DNA of 64,000 bases from Neobacillus cucumis (GTDB taxonomy: Bacteria > Bacillota > Bacilli > Bacillales_B > DSM-18226), in the NCBI RefSeq assembly GCF_016107705.1, contig NZ_JAEHGC010000013.1, forward strand, positions 1 to 64,000, in the 5' to 3' direction. The notes beneath the pieces were generated by a model, which saw only the letters and a program-made list of their open reading frames with translations, was not told where the DNA came from and made no database searches. This document shows, piece by piece, positions 1 through 7,917 of this stretch. The number at the start of each line of letters is the position of its first letter. Position 1 is the first letter of the stretch. Made by a program: the position numbers and the translations under genes.

Positions 1-52
1 TACTTTCCACTTTGACCGAAATACTTTCCACCCCAGCTACATCACCTATCAA
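1..52 (-). CDS. possible 5' end of the gene after ecsB (partial)
   Basis: A TTG at 52-50 overlaps the ecsB TGA stop and opens a frame that runs out of the window after 17 codons (reads IGDVAGVESISV...). It is preceded by a weak AAGGG. In B. subtilis the next gene is ecsC, but 17 residues are too few to identify it, and the frame may be chance. Confidence 0.2.
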   Translation of the reverse strand, partial: MIGDVAGVESISVKVES

Positions 53-1260
53 GCCCTTACCCGCTTCCTACTATAAAGGTAAACAAACAAGTAAGAAAAC
101 ACCAGTCCTGCAGCGAGTTCAAGCATTGCAATTACGATTTCCCCTTTTAGTAAAATAAATAAAGCAAACAGAAAGGCTTGCAACACCAGAATAACCATCA
201 ATAACGACTGAAAAGCATTCGTCTTGTCTTGCGCTGCAACCGGATAAAGATCCACCCATAGTTTGTATTGATGATGATTCCAAAGCGGCAGCAGCTGAAA
301 ACCAGTTAAATATAAGAATAAAACGGCCAAGCCAATTTGCCCAAAACCAAAAGAAATAAAATACAACGCGAGAGCTCCAATGACTGTTAAGCGAATAAAC
401 AGACCCAGGTAATCTGAGGAACGCAAAAACGTCCGTGAAAATAGAAATAAATAAGTATTTTTTTGGATAAAACTGATTCTCTTCAAGAAAAGATCTAACC
501 ATTTCCTTCTTTTTATAGTATCCTTTAACTTCGGAACATCTGTAAACAGATTTGCCAGACGATAAAAAGAAGCCATTCTCTTCTCTTCCTGTTCAATCAG
601 CATGTCCCATTTCAGCCCGAGCTTTCTTGTCCGAGCCCGAAACGACCAATAGTAGAATCCCATCACGACCAACATAATCAACAGGATAACAATATTAGCT
701 TGTTTAAATAGTAAGAAGGTAAAAACAGCATTGATAAAATAGCGCACAACCATGTCCCAACGGTAAATCGAGGGCTGAACAAAATAGTGAATTTTCCAGC
801 TTACCACCAAGTTCCATGCTTTGATAATCAATAGTACTGCATAAAACAGTAAAAAGGAATGAAAACCATTAGGACTTACATGGGCATACATGGGCATCAG
901 AACAGCTTGAACCATTAGGAGAATATATCCTTGGAAAACAAGGCTTGCAATCCCCGACCGCAAAAAGTAACCTCGAAGACGGGTTTCAAGAGGCAGCAGA
1001 AAAACCCGGTCTGCTTCCAGTAAAAAATTATAAACAGGACTATAGGTTAAAAAAAGTCCAATTAGAACAGCGATAATCAGTTCGGCGGGGAAGTCGGCCG
1101 ACAGCGTCTCAATCCATTTCTGATAATAAAAAGCGGCTCCCCCTGCTAAAAATACCAAGACAATTACAAGATGACCATTAAAAATATAGCGCAGATAACT
1201 TCCTAAATCCTTAAGCCGGCGTCCAAAACGCTGATTCCAAAGACTTTTTTCATCAAACAT
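49..1260 (-). CDS. ecsB: ABC transporter permease EcsB
   Basis: Membrane subunit of the Ecs ABC exporter. The 403-residue protein is rich in hydrophobic segments (about residues 30-50, 60-80, 105-155, 185-205, 290-330 and 355-400) separated by basic loops, as expected for EcsB (about 400 aa). Its start overlaps the end of ecsA by 8 bases, so the two are co-transcribed and probably translationally coupled. In B. subtilis Ecs mutants are pleiotropic: protein secretion, competence, sporulation and intramembrane proteolysis by RasP are affected. The transported substrate cannot be read from sequence. Assignment rests on the composition, the overlap with ecsA and synteny with hit, trpP and hpr. 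Confidence 0.9.
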   Translation of the reverse strand: MFDEKSLWNQRFGRRLKDLGSYLRYIFNGHLVIVLVFLAGGAAFYYQKWIETLSADFPAELIIAVLIGLFLTYSPVYNFLLEADRVFLLPLETRLRGYFLRSGIASLVFQGYILLMVQAVLMPMYAHVSPNGFHSFLLFYAVLLIIKAWNLVVSWKIHYFVQPSIYRWDMVVRYFINAVFTFLLFKQANIVILLIMLVVMGFYYWSFRARTRKLGLKWDMLIEQEEKRMASFYRLANLFTDVPKLKDTIKRRKWLDLFLKRISFIQKNTYLFLFSRTFLRSSDYLGLFIRLTVIGALALYFISFGFGQIGLAVLFLYLTGFQLLPLWNHHQYKLWVDLYPVAAQDKTNAFQSLLMVILVLQAFLFALFILLKGEIVIAMLELAAGLVFSYLFVYLYSRKRVRA

Positions 1261-1993
1261 ATTTTTCTTCCTTTGTTAATTGAATATACAAATCATCTAA
1301 AGACGCATCCGGCATGGAAAATTCCTTACGTAAATCAGCCAAGGTCCCCTTTGCCCTGATTTTCCCCTCATGCAGGATGACAAACCGGTCGCAATATTTC
1401 TCAGCAGTGGCAAGGATATGGGTCGACATAAGAATTCCTGCTCCGTTTTCTTTCATTTTTTTCATCATATCCAGTAGTGATTGGATACCAAGCGGATCCA
1501 AGCCTACAAATGGTTCATCGACAATATAAAGGGCGGGCTGAACTAAAAAGGCACACATAATCATTACCTTCTGCTTCATCCCTTTTGAAAAATGGGCTGG
1601 AAACCAATTTAAACGTTTTTCCATTCGGTATTCAGAAAGCAATGGTGCGACCCTCGTCTTATACTCTGTTTCATTAAGACCATAAGCCATCGCGGTTAAC
1701 CGCAAATGTTCATCCAATGTAAGCTCTTCATATAATATGGGAGTTTCCGGAACAAAAGTGAACAGTTTTCGATACGCTTCTTTATTGTCCGTAAAAATTT
1801 GACCCCTAATTTTTATTTCACCGTTTCTCGGCTCCATTAATCCTATAATATGTTTAATCGTGGTACTTTTTCCGGCACCATTTAAGCCTATAAGTCCAAC
1901 GATTTCTTTTTCCTTTACTTCAAATGAAACATCTTTTAGAACGGGGTTTTTTGTATATCCCCCGACAAGGTGTTCAATCGTTAATAAAGACAT
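1253..1993 (-). CDS. ecsA: ABC transporter ATP-binding protein EcsA
   Basis: ATPase of the Ecs exporter. Visible motifs: Walker A GLNGAGKST near residue 37, signature FSKGMKQK near 138, Walker B YIVDEPFVGLDP near 158, and the H-loop STH near 193. The 246-residue length is normal for the family. I place the start at the ATG at 1993 (MSLLTIEHL), which has AAGGA 8 bases upstream; an in-frame TTG two codons earlier sits too close to it. The gene heads an operon with ecsB and is divergent from hit across a 590-base gap. Confidence 0.93.
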   Translation of the reverse strand: MSLLTIEHLVGGYTKNPVLKDVSFEVKEKEIVGLIGLNGAGKSTTIKHIIGLMEPRNGEIKIRGQIFTDNKEAYRKLFTFVPETPILYEELTLDEHLRLTAMAYGLNETEYKTRVAPLLSEYRMEKRLNWFPAHFSKGMKQKVMIMCAFLVQPALYIVDEPFVGLDPLGIQSLLDMMKKMKENGAGILMSTHILATAEKYCDRFVILHEGKIRAKGTLADLRKEFSMPDASLDDLYIQLTKEEKYV

Positions 1994-1999
1994 GTACAA

Positions 2000-2488
2000 C
2001 GTCCTTCCATTGCATGATATTTCCTTTCATTTTAACAAATTGGCCACGATAAAAATAGAAATTCAATTTTTTTATCTTTTTTTGTATATAAGTCATCAAA
2101 CTGGTTATCATAATATTCGAAGGGGAAACAACTTACTTCGATGAAGAAATTCATCAAAACTTGAAATGAGGTGTCTGTTAAAGACAATTTCCTTTCAAAC
2201 AAGTAGCTTCTAATTCGTTTCAAAATAAGGGGATGGTTGTTTTGTACAATGTGCATGAAACCATTTTGAGTTCATAACACCAAGGTTTATTCACAAATAA
2301 ACTAACAAATGAGGTGTTTACCGCAGATCGCTTCTTGTTTTTATAAGTTGGGAAAACATATAAAAACAACATAGGGGATGGTCAGCTTGAACAATGATGT
2401 TTCTTTATAAAAACACTCTAAGGACAAATGAGGTGTTTATCAAAGAACACTCCTAAATGAACGTTCCAATTGAAGCAATTCCCCTTCG
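2000..2488. repeat. intergenic block with degenerate tandem repeats
   Basis: No convincing gene. AAATGAGGTGT(T/C)T occurs at 2164, 2307 and 2426, and GGGGATGGT at 2229 and 2374, each about 65 bases after a copy of the first motif. This implies a diverged tandem unit of roughly 120-145 bp. Each ATGAGGTGT opens a short frame beginning MRCL (15, 21 and 10 codons) without a good ribosome binding site. The block ends in the hairpin at 2489-2527. Confidence 0.6.
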
Positions 2489-2527
2489 AGAGGGCGGAAT
2501 CCTATACGGATTCTGCTCTTTTCTTTT
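2489..2527 (+). terminator. terminator-like hairpin upstream of hit
   Basis: An AGAG...GAATCC arm pairs with GGATTC.GCTCT across a five-base loop and is followed by a T-rich tract (TTTTCTTTT). It lies 60 bases before hit on the same strand, so it would end a transcript from the repeat block or attenuate hit. Confidence 0.55.
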
Positions 2528-2587
2528 GTATTGCCCCCCACCATGGTAAAATAAGACAAACAAACATTTAGAAAGGTTGTGCGAAAA

Positions 2588-3007
2588 ATGAGCGATTGTA
2601 TTTTTTGCAAAATAGTTAATGGTGAAATCCCGTCCGCTAAAGTATTTGAGAACGAACATGTATTGGCTTTTTTAGATATTAGCCAAGTCACAAAGGGCCA
2701 TACGCTCGTTATACCGAAAATACATAAAGAAAATGTATTCGAGTTAACACCTGAAATCGCCCGAAACCTCTTCGAAGTTGTCCCGGAAATTGCTAAAGCC
2801 TTAAAGCAGGAATTTGAACCTGTTGGTTTAAATACGGTGAATAATAATGGCGAACAGGCAGGACAAACAGTATTCCACTATCATATGCATTTAATTCCGC
2901 GGTATGGCAAAGGTGATGGTTTTGGTGCAGTATGGAAGAATAACCAAAGTGATTACACACCTGCAATCCTGCAGGAAATGGCATCTGGAATCAAAAATCA
3001 CCTTTGA
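2588..3007 (+). CDS. hit: HIT family hydrolase Hit
   Basis: Histidine-triad nucleotide hydrolase/transferase of the HINT/Hit group, a soluble homodimer. The catalytic triad motif is visible near the C-terminus as HYHMHLIPRY, preceded by the family N-terminus DCIFCKIVNGEIPS and the strand motif VIPKIHKENV. With the ATG at 2588 the protein is 139 residues, normal for the family. GAAAGG lies about 10 bases upstream; the in-frame GTG at 2579 is too close to it. Same position and divergence from ecsA as in B. subtilis. The physiological substrate is not defined by sequence. Confidence 0.93.
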   Translation: MSDCIFCKIVNGEIPSAKVFENEHVLAFLDISQVTKGHTLVIPKIHKENVFELTPEIARNLFEVVPEIAKALKQEFEPVGLNTVNNNGEQAGQTVFHYHMHLIPRYGKGDGFGAVWKNNQSDYTPAILQEMASGIKNHL

Positions 3008-3034
3008 TTTTTAAATTCTCTGAAAATTATTTCT

Positions 3035-3063
3035 TTATCATTTTAATGATAATGTGGTATAAT
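3035..3063 (+). promoter_or_regulatory. predicted trpP promoter with overlapping palindrome
   Basis: TTATCA (3035-3040) and TATAAT (3058-3063) are spaced by 17 bases, a good sigma-A promoter. The -35 box is the first half of an 18-base perfect palindrome, TTATCATT/AATGATAA arms, at 3035-3052. Confidence 0.6.
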
Positions 3064-3079
3064 GATTTCAAGTTTTTCG

Positions 3080-3146
3080 CTGCAGGCAATGAGTGCACTG
3101 CAGGAGAAACCAATAGCAGAGATTAGAAGAGGAGAGTTGAGAAATG
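3080..3146 (+). promoter_or_regulatory. TRAP-binding leader overlapping the trpP start
   Basis: Six TAG/GAG triplets start at 3114, 3119, 3124, 3129, 3134 and 3139, exactly five bases apart, and run to two bases before the ATG at 3144. A further in-phase GAG sits at 3104. They cover the ribosome binding site. A CTGCAG/CTGCAG hairpin (3080-3103) precedes them. Regular (G/U)AG repeats with 2-base spacers are the known binding site of the tryptophan-activated RNA-binding protein TRAP, which blocks trpP translation in B. subtilis. Confidence 0.85.
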
Positions 3147-3674
3147 AATACAAAGAATCTGGTAGCTTTAGCATTATTAGTGGGGATTGGGGCTGTTTTA
3201 CACGCGGTAATTCCGCCAATATTTTTAGGTATGAAGCCCGACATGATGTTATTAATGATGTTTTTAGGAATTATTTTATTTCCTGAGTTTAAGAATGTAT
3301 TACTTTTAGCTATCGTTACAGGAATTATTTCTGCATTAACCACTGGTTTCCCAGGAGGTCAAATTCCAAATATCATTGATAAACTTGTCACAGCTTCTGT
3401 GTTTTTTGGCCTATTTACAGCTTTAAAACAATTCCGTAATTCCGTTATTAGTGCTGCTGTTTTAACAGCTCTTGGTACATTAGTATCTGGAACTGTCTTT
3501 TTATCGTCTGCTTTGGTAATTGTTGGATTACCTGGGCCATTTGTTGGACTTTTTGCTGCAGTTGTTTTACCTGCAACTGTTGTAAATACTGTTGCTATGG
3601 TGATCTTATTCCCAGTTGCTCAATCAGTCGTAAAAAGAACAAAGTTGGCATCACCGTCTGTTATTCAAAAATGA
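3144..3674 (+). CDS. trpP: tryptophan transporter TrpP
   Basis: Small integral membrane importer for tryptophan (YhaG/TrpP family). The 176-residue protein is almost entirely hydrophobic with about five membrane segments and a short basic tail (KRTKLASPSVIQK). The N-terminus NTKNLVALALLVGIGAVLHAV matches the family. Family identity is strongly supported by the TRAP-type triplet array over its ribosome binding site, which makes sense only for a tryptophan gene. Monocistronic: own promoter upstream and a terminator right after the stop. Confidence 0.88.
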   Translation: MNTKNLVALALLVGIGAVLHAVIPPIFLGMKPDMMLLMMFLGIILFPEFKNVLLLAIVTGIISALTTGFPGGQIPNIIDKLVTASVFFGLFTALKQFRNSVISAAVLTALGTLVSGTVFLSSALVIVGLPGPFVGLFAAVVLPATVVNTVAMVILFPVAQSVVKRTKLASPSVIQK

Positions 3675-3680
3675 TCTAGA

Positions 3681-3708
3681 AAAGAACCCCCTTGGGTTCT
3701 TTTCTTTA
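3681..3708 (+). terminator. trpP terminator
   Basis: AAAGAACCC and GGGTTCTTT arms around a four-base loop, followed by a T-rich tract. Confidence 0.85.
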
Positions 3709-4003
3709 TATAATATTTCCCATTTTCTGTTCCAGCCTATGAACCTGTCAATTTAATCCACTTGTGGATTCATAGCTGATCGGGAATTTTTTTTAAAATA
3801 GAATATTCAAAAGGTTGGAATTAATTCGCAAAACACGTAAAATAGGGATAAGAATTTTTCAAGACCCTTTGTTTCTAAAAAATTATCAAAAAATTAGCAA
3901 CATTATTGTAATTTCTAAAGATTTTGTAAATTTATATCTTTATTAATTTTTATTTTATTGGCATAATGATAATAGAGAAATAAAAAAGTAGGTGAAATTG
4001 GGG

Positions 4004-4576
4004 ATGTCAGAGAAACAATATTCTATGAAAGAAGCGATGCTTTTTAGCCAGCGAATTGCTCAATTAAGTAAAGCTTTGTGGAAGTCAATTGAGAAGGATT
4101 GGCAACAGTGGATAAAACCGTTTGATTTAAATATTAACGAACATCATATCCTATGGATTGCCTATCATCTAAATGGTGCCTCCATTTCCGACGTGGCAAA
4201 ATTCGGGGTTATGCATGTCTCCACAGCGTTTAATTTTTCAAAAAAGTTAGAAGAAAGAGGCTTGCTTAAATTCTCAAAAAAGGAAAACGATAAGCGGAAT
4301 ACGTATATCCAGCTTACGCCTGAAGGGGAAAATGTATTGCTTCAATTGATGGAGACATATGAGCCAAACAGTAACGCCGTTTATACCGGTGCCCTCCCAC
4401 TTCGAGATCTATATGGGAAGTTTCCAGACATCATTGAAATGATGGCGATTGTTCGAAATATTTACGGGGATGATTTCATGGAAATTTTCGAACGTTCTTT
4501 CCATAATATTGAAAGTGAATTTACGGAGCAAGACGGCAAACTAAGAAAAGCAAAATCAGAGCAAGAACTTGTCTAA
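4004..4576 (+). CDS. hpr: MarR-type transition-state regulator ScoC (Hpr)
   Basis: Transcriptional repressor of extracellular proteases, peptide uptake and sporulation genes in the transition state. A MarR-family winged helix spans about residues 25-110. The stretch from [18 protein letters not shown] to [16 protein letters not shown] and [21 protein letters not shown] is nearly identical to the B. subtilis protein as I remember it. Length with the ATG at 4004 is 190 residues; the GTG at 3992 has no better signal. The last codons overlap the convergent yhaI by 4 bases, so transcripts of the two genes are complementary at their 3' ends. Confidence 0.93.
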   Translation: MSEKQYSMKEAMLFSQRIAQLSKALWKSIEKDWQQWIKPFDLNINEHHILWIAYHLNGASISDVAKFGVMHVSTAFNFSKKLEERGLLKFSKKENDKRNTYIQLTPEGENVLLQLMETYEPNSNAVYTGALPLRDLYGKFPDIIEMMAIVRNIYGDDFMEIFERSFHNIESEFTEQDGKLRKAKSEQELV

Positions 4577-4956
4577 TCAGCGTATATGTATTTATTCAAT
4601 TCCTTCATAAGCGGTAAATAAAGTCCCTGGGAAGAGCAAGCCAGAATTACTTCTTTACTATCTAATTTATCAGGTAATAAATATAAAAACTCGGTAAAAA
4701 GCGGTTGAAAATAAATAAATCCTTCCGCTTTTTGTTCTTCCATTTTTATGCTCAATTCGTCACAAATTTGCATGAATTCTCTTACTTCTTGTTCTGAAAG
4801 GCCTTTTTCAATGATCATCCTGTAAAAATCCTGTTTAGGATTGTTGATTAATGTTAGAAGAAGTCTTTGATGATATTCAAGCAACTGAATCTTATTTAGT
4901 AATTCGTGATTCTCCACTGGATTTACCTCATTCCAAATCAATACTTTTATGTTCAT
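4573..4956 (-). CDS. yhaI: YhaI, DUF1878 family protein
   Basis: Soluble 127-residue protein of unknown function. It is mostly helical by composition, with a hydrophobic C-terminal region ([17 protein letters not shown]...). It matches B. subtilis YhaI in size and position next to hpr. AAAGG lies 8 bases before the ATG at 4956. It converges on hpr with a 4-base stop-to-stop overlap and no visible intervening terminator, which may produce antisense overlap between the two mRNAs. No catalytic motif is evident. Confidence 0.75.
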   Translation of the reverse strand: MNIKVLIWNEVNPVENHELLNKIQLLEYHQRLLLTLINNPKQDFYRMIIEKGLSEQEVREFMQICDELSIKMEEQKAEGFIYFQPLFTEFLYLLPDKLDSKEVILACSSQGLYLPLMKELNKYIYAD

Positions 4957-5136
4957 TATTTACCTTTTCTGCCAGAAGGTAAACAATTTTTTATTTTATC
5001 GCTTTACAGCATTTTAGCTAATCGTGTTTGAAATATCAAAGGCTTTTTTTCTTTCACTCTTTTAGACTATCTTTTTTTAACATTTTTTGATATTGTAGTA
5101 AGAGTATACTGATGAACAACAAGGAGGGAATCGTCG

Positions 5137-5316
5137 ATGATCTCCATTTTTATTGTCTTTGCTATCTTTATCCTGTTTTATGTAAATAAAATGACTAATT
5201 CCCTTTGTATTCAAAAGGAAATTCCAGAAGATCGGCAGCATAAGGTATTTCGGACCATAAATGTCCTCATTACCATTTTACTTGTATCGTCATACGTGGA
5301 GATTTTGTATACATAA
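5137..5316 (+). CDS. small membrane protein, unknown
   Basis: A 59-codon gene with a strong AAGGAGGG ribosome binding site 8 bases before the ATG. The product has two hydrophobic segments, residues 1-16 (MISIFIVFAIFILFYV) and about 43-58 (INVLITILLVSSYVEILY), with a polar middle (KEIPEDRQHKVFR), i.e. a two-pass hairpin with the charged loop on one side. I do not recognise the family. It stands alone between yhaI (divergent) and a convergent YjcZ-type gene. Confidence 0.7.
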   Translation: MISIFIVFAIFILFYVNKMTNSLCIQKEIPEDRQHKVFRTINVLITILLVSSYVEILYT

Positions 5317-5403
5317 TACTCTTTTATCTCCAGCATGACGAGTAAGTAAATTCGTCATAAACAGTAAAGCGATGAGATACCTCATCGCTTTTAATTTTGG
5401 CTT

Positions 5404-5499
5404 TTAATAAACCCAAGCCGCTCCAATGATAATTAATAAGATGAAAAGGACAACGATTAACGCAAATCCTCCACCGTATGCTCCAGCTGCACCTGTCAT
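5404..5499 (-). CDS. YjcZ-type small sporulation protein
   Basis: A 31-residue gene with GGAGGG 5 bases before the ATG. The product consists of a glycine-rich N-terminus (AYGGGFALIVVLFILLIII) and one membrane helix ending GAAWVY, the hallmark of the YjcZ family of tiny spore-associated membrane proteins common in Bacillus. Function is unknown; families of this type are expressed in the forespore or mother cell. It lies convergent to the 59-residue membrane protein and divergent from prsA. Confidence 0.85.
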   Translation of the reverse strand: MTGAAGAYGGGFALIVVLFILLIIIGAAWVY

Positions 5500-5603
5500 A
5501 TGTTTCCCTCCTTCATGCCGATTACGATATCCTATTCAAGCAATGCTCATTTCGCCTAGGCTCGATGAAAATTTCTGATAAAAGCCCAACTTGAATGGCT
5601 TAA

Positions 5604-5640
5604 ATTTTTGCTGTTATTCCCTTTTATGTTATAGTATAGG
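5604..5640 (+). promoter_or_regulatory. possible prsA promoter
   Basis: A TTGCTG -35-like box and overlapping TATAGT/TAGTAT -10-like boxes with 16-18 base spacing lie about 55 bases before the prsA start. Weak call. Confidence 0.4.
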
Positions 5641-5693
5641 TTGTGGTCAAGTTATGTGTGCCACAAGAATTTACTGTTTAGGAGAGGTTCATC

Positions 5694-6569
5694 GTGAAAA
5701 AATGGTTATTAGCCCTTACGTTAGCCAGCGGGGTTATTGCATTAAGTGCATGTAATCAATCGGGTTCATCTGATACCGTAGCAAAAAGCAAGGTCGGAGA
5801 CGTAACAAAAGAAGAGCTTTATCAAGCCATGAAAGACAAGATTGGGAATCAAGCTCTGCAACAGTTAGTTTACGAAAAAGTTCTTGCAAAGAAATACAAC
5901 GTGACAAACAAAGAATTGGACACCAAAGTTGCACAATTAAAAGAACAGCTTGGGTCTAATTTTGAGGCTGCACTTGCACAATATGGATATAAAAGTGAAG
6001 CTGACTTAAAGAAAACCATGAAGGTTGGCATGATGCAGGAAAAAGCGGCCATGAAAGACGTCAAAGTCACTGACAAAGAATTAAAAGATGCCTATGCTAA
6101 ATATCAGCCAGAAATTAAGGCACGCCATATCCTTGTAAACGATTTAAAAACAGCAAAAGAGGTTAAGAAAAAATTAGATGCAGGCGAAAAATTTGAAGAC
6201 CTGGCTAAGAAATACTCACAAGATCCAGGTTCCGCTCAAAACGGCGGCGATTTAGGCTGGTTTGGCACCGGAAAAATGGATCCTGCCTTTGAAAAAGCTG
6301 CATATGCCCTAAAGATTAATGAAATTAGCGAACCGGTTAAATCACAGTTTGGCTATCATATTATCCAAGTTACAGAAAAGAAAAAGAAAAAATCATTTGA
6401 TCAAATGAAGAAAGAACTTGAATATCAAGTAAAATCCTCAAAATTAACAAATGATGACATCAATAAAGCAATGCAGAATGAATTAAAAGCTGCAGACGTA
6501 ACTGTTTCTGACAAAGACCTTAAAGACGCTCTTAAACCGGAAACAACTACTGCTGCACCACAGCAATAA
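5694..6569 (+). CDS. prsA: foldase lipoprotein PrsA (parvulin-type peptidyl-prolyl isomerase)
   Basis: Extracytoplasmic folding factor for secreted proteins, lipid-anchored to the outer face of the membrane and essential in B. subtilis. Signal peptide MKKWLLALTLASGVIALSAC with lipobox LSAC, cysteine at residue 20. An N/C foldase domain flanks a parvulin domain at about residues 135-230, with RHILV, AQNGGDLGWFGTGKM and FGYHIIQV visible. The 291-residue length is normal. The start is the GTG at 5694 with GGAGAGG upstream. Single gene with its own terminator. The C-terminal tail (KPETTTAAPQQ) is low-complexity, as in other PrsA proteins. Confidence 0.95.
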   Translation: MKKWLLALTLASGVIALSACNQSGSSDTVAKSKVGDVTKEELYQAMKDKIGNQALQQLVYEKVLAKKYNVTNKELDTKVAQLKEQLGSNFEAALAQYGYKSEADLKKTMKVGMMQEKAAMKDVKVTDKELKDAYAKYQPEIKARHILVNDLKTAKEVKKKLDAGEKFEDLAKKYSQDPGSAQNGGDLGWFGTGKMDPAFEKAAYALKINEISEPVKSQFGYHIIQVTEKKKKKSFDQMKKELEYQVKSSKLTNDDINKAMQNELKAADVTVSDKDLKDALKPETTTAAPQQ

Positions 6570-6584
6570 AAAATGATATCAAAG

Positions 6585-6614
6585 AAGAGTGACTCCGTTT
6601 GTGAGTCACTCTTT
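6585..6614. terminator. bidirectional terminator between prsA and yhaL
   Basis: Perfect 11-bp stem AAGAGTGACTC/GAGTCACTCTT with a 7-base loop between convergent genes; T-rich flank for prsA, A-rich flank on the other side. Confidence 0.85.
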
Positions 6615-6621
6615 CCTATTC

Positions 6622-6810
6622 TTATACTCCTGCAGCTTTTTCTCCTTCACGCCGTTCCTTTTCCTTTTCCAGGCGCTCTAGATAGATTTCCCCTTCCTTT
6701 TCAATGCTCTCCATTTCCAGCTGGTGTTCCTCCCTTCCGGTCTTAATAGCCATTAAAGCACTAATTACGATTCCTGCCACCACTGCAAATACCCAAATAG
6801 GAATAGACAT
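6622..6810 (-). CDS. yhaL: sporulation protein YhaL
   Basis: A 62-residue single-pass membrane protein: a hydrophobic N-terminus (SIPIWVFAVVAGIVISALMAI) followed by a highly charged amphipathic tail rich in Glu, Lys and Arg (EMESIEKEGEIYLERLEKEKERR). This is the layout of B. subtilis YhaL, a sporulation protein. The start is the ATG at 6810, which has GGAGGGAG 8 bases upstream; the longer frame to 6828 lacks one. It lies last on the yhaO-N-M strand but after a separate terminator, so it is probably its own unit. Confidence 0.85.
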   Translation of the reverse strand: MSIPIWVFAVVAGIVISALMAIKTGREEHQLEMESIEKEGEIYLERLEKEKERREGEKAAGV

Positions 6811-6890
6811 ATTTATTACTCCCTCCACGATTGGTTGTCCATGTTTTTAATACAATGTATTCGGATTTCAAGAATTTATTCTTATCCAAA

Positions 6891-6920
6891 TAAAAAAGAT
6901 AACCCTTTTGGGCTATCTTT
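6891..6920 (-). terminator. yhaM terminator
   Basis: AAAGATA.CCC pairs with GGG.TATCTTT around a TTTT loop; the minus-strand 3' side is T-rich. It overlaps the yhaM stop codon. Confidence 0.8.
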
Positions 6921-7863
6921 ATTTGTGAAACACTGGCTTATAAAAGGAGCGGTTATCCAAGGCAAAAATTCGCTCTGTAAATTCCCCGGGCTTTACTCTT
7001 TCAAGTGCACGGTCAAGCATGTTCATTTTTGCATCCAAATTATCGATATAATGAAGAATCTCTGCTTCTTTAATGAGCGGAGGTTTCGGGCTTCCCCATT
7101 CAGCTTTTCCATGATGACTAAGAACAAGATGCTGAAGAATTAATACTTCCTCCCCGGAAATTCCTAATTCCTTGGCAGCTTTGCCAATTTCATTCACCAT
7201 GATGGTAATATGGCCGAGGAGATTTCCTTCAATCGTATACACCGTTGAGATTGGTCCAGAAAGCTCTAAAACTTTCCCCATATCGTGTAAAATAACCCCT
7301 GCATAAAGAAGATCCCGATCAAGACTAGGATACAAGGAGGAAATAGCCTTGGCCAAATCAAGCATACTGACAACATGGTAGGCCAGACCGGAAACAAACT
7401 CATGATGATTTTTTGTTGCCGCCGGATAGACTAAAAAAGCTTCCTGGTGCTTTTTAATTAAATGTCTTGTAATTCTTTGGATATTAGGATTTTTCATATC
7501 AAAAATATATTGAGTCAGTTTGCTGGACATTTCATCTTGACTTAGTGGTGCAGCCTCAAGAAAGTCATCAAGCTTAACATGGTCATTCGGTCCTGATTTG
7601 CGAATTTGTCTAATTTTTAACTGACTTTTGCCACGATAATTTTGAACTTCCCCAAGTATTTTTACGATATTTTGAGGTGCATAGTTTTTCTCATCTTCTT
7701 CACCGGCATCCCAAAGTTTAGCCTCAATTTCCCCGCTTTGGTCTTGCAATATAAGCGTCAAAAAAGGCTTGCCATTACTAGCCGTTCCTTTCGTGGCGTT
7801 TTTAATCAGTAAAAACAATTCAACCTGGTCACCGACATTATAATATAGAATTCCTTTACTCAT
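6919..7863 (-). CDS. yhaM: 3'-5' exoribonuclease YhaM
   Basis: Metal-dependent 3'-to-5' exoribonuclease of Gram-positive bacteria, also active on DNA in vitro. An N-terminal OB-fold nucleic-acid-binding domain (about residues 10-100, [20 protein letters not shown]) precedes an HD domain (about 160-280) with the metal motif LHDMGK and downstream LSHHGK. The 314-residue length equals that of B. subtilis YhaM. It lies downstream of yhaN with a 54-base gap and probably shares the yhaO-yhaN-yhaM transcript, placing an RNase beside an SbcCD-like pair. Confidence 0.95.
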   Translation of the reverse strand: MSKGILYYNVGDQVELFLLIKNATKGTASNGKPFLTLILQDQSGEIEAKLWDAGEEDEKNYAPQNIVKILGEVQNYRGKSQLKIRQIRKSGPNDHVKLDDFLEAAPLSQDEMSSKLTQYIFDMKNPNIQRITRHLIKKHQEAFLVYPAATKNHHEFVSGLAYHVVSMLDLAKAISSLYPSLDRDLLYAGVILHDMGKVLELSGPISTVYTIEGNLLGHITIMVNEIGKAAKELGISGEEVLILQHLVLSHHGKAEWGSPKPPLIKEAEILHYIDNLDAKMNMLDRALERVKPGEFTERIFALDNRSFYKPVFHK

Positions 7864-7917
7864 AGTATTCCAACGCCCCTTCCTATGAAACCTAGTATAA
7901 CATATTGGTCTATCACC

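Noticed and set aside
49..1260. ecsC expected after ecsB
   Set aside because: Only 17 codons of a possible next frame are inside the window; cannot be identified.
2032..2256. 74-codon frame (-) in the ecsA-hit gap
   Set aside because: No ribosome binding site, low-complexity content and overlaps the tandem-repeat block; likely chance.
2440..2691. 83- and 68-codon frames (-) overlapping the hit start
   Set aside because: Run antisense through the strong hit gene and its ribosome binding site; shadows.
3068..3343. 91-codon frame antisense to trpP
   Set aside because: Composition follows from the coding strand of trpP; no independent start signal.
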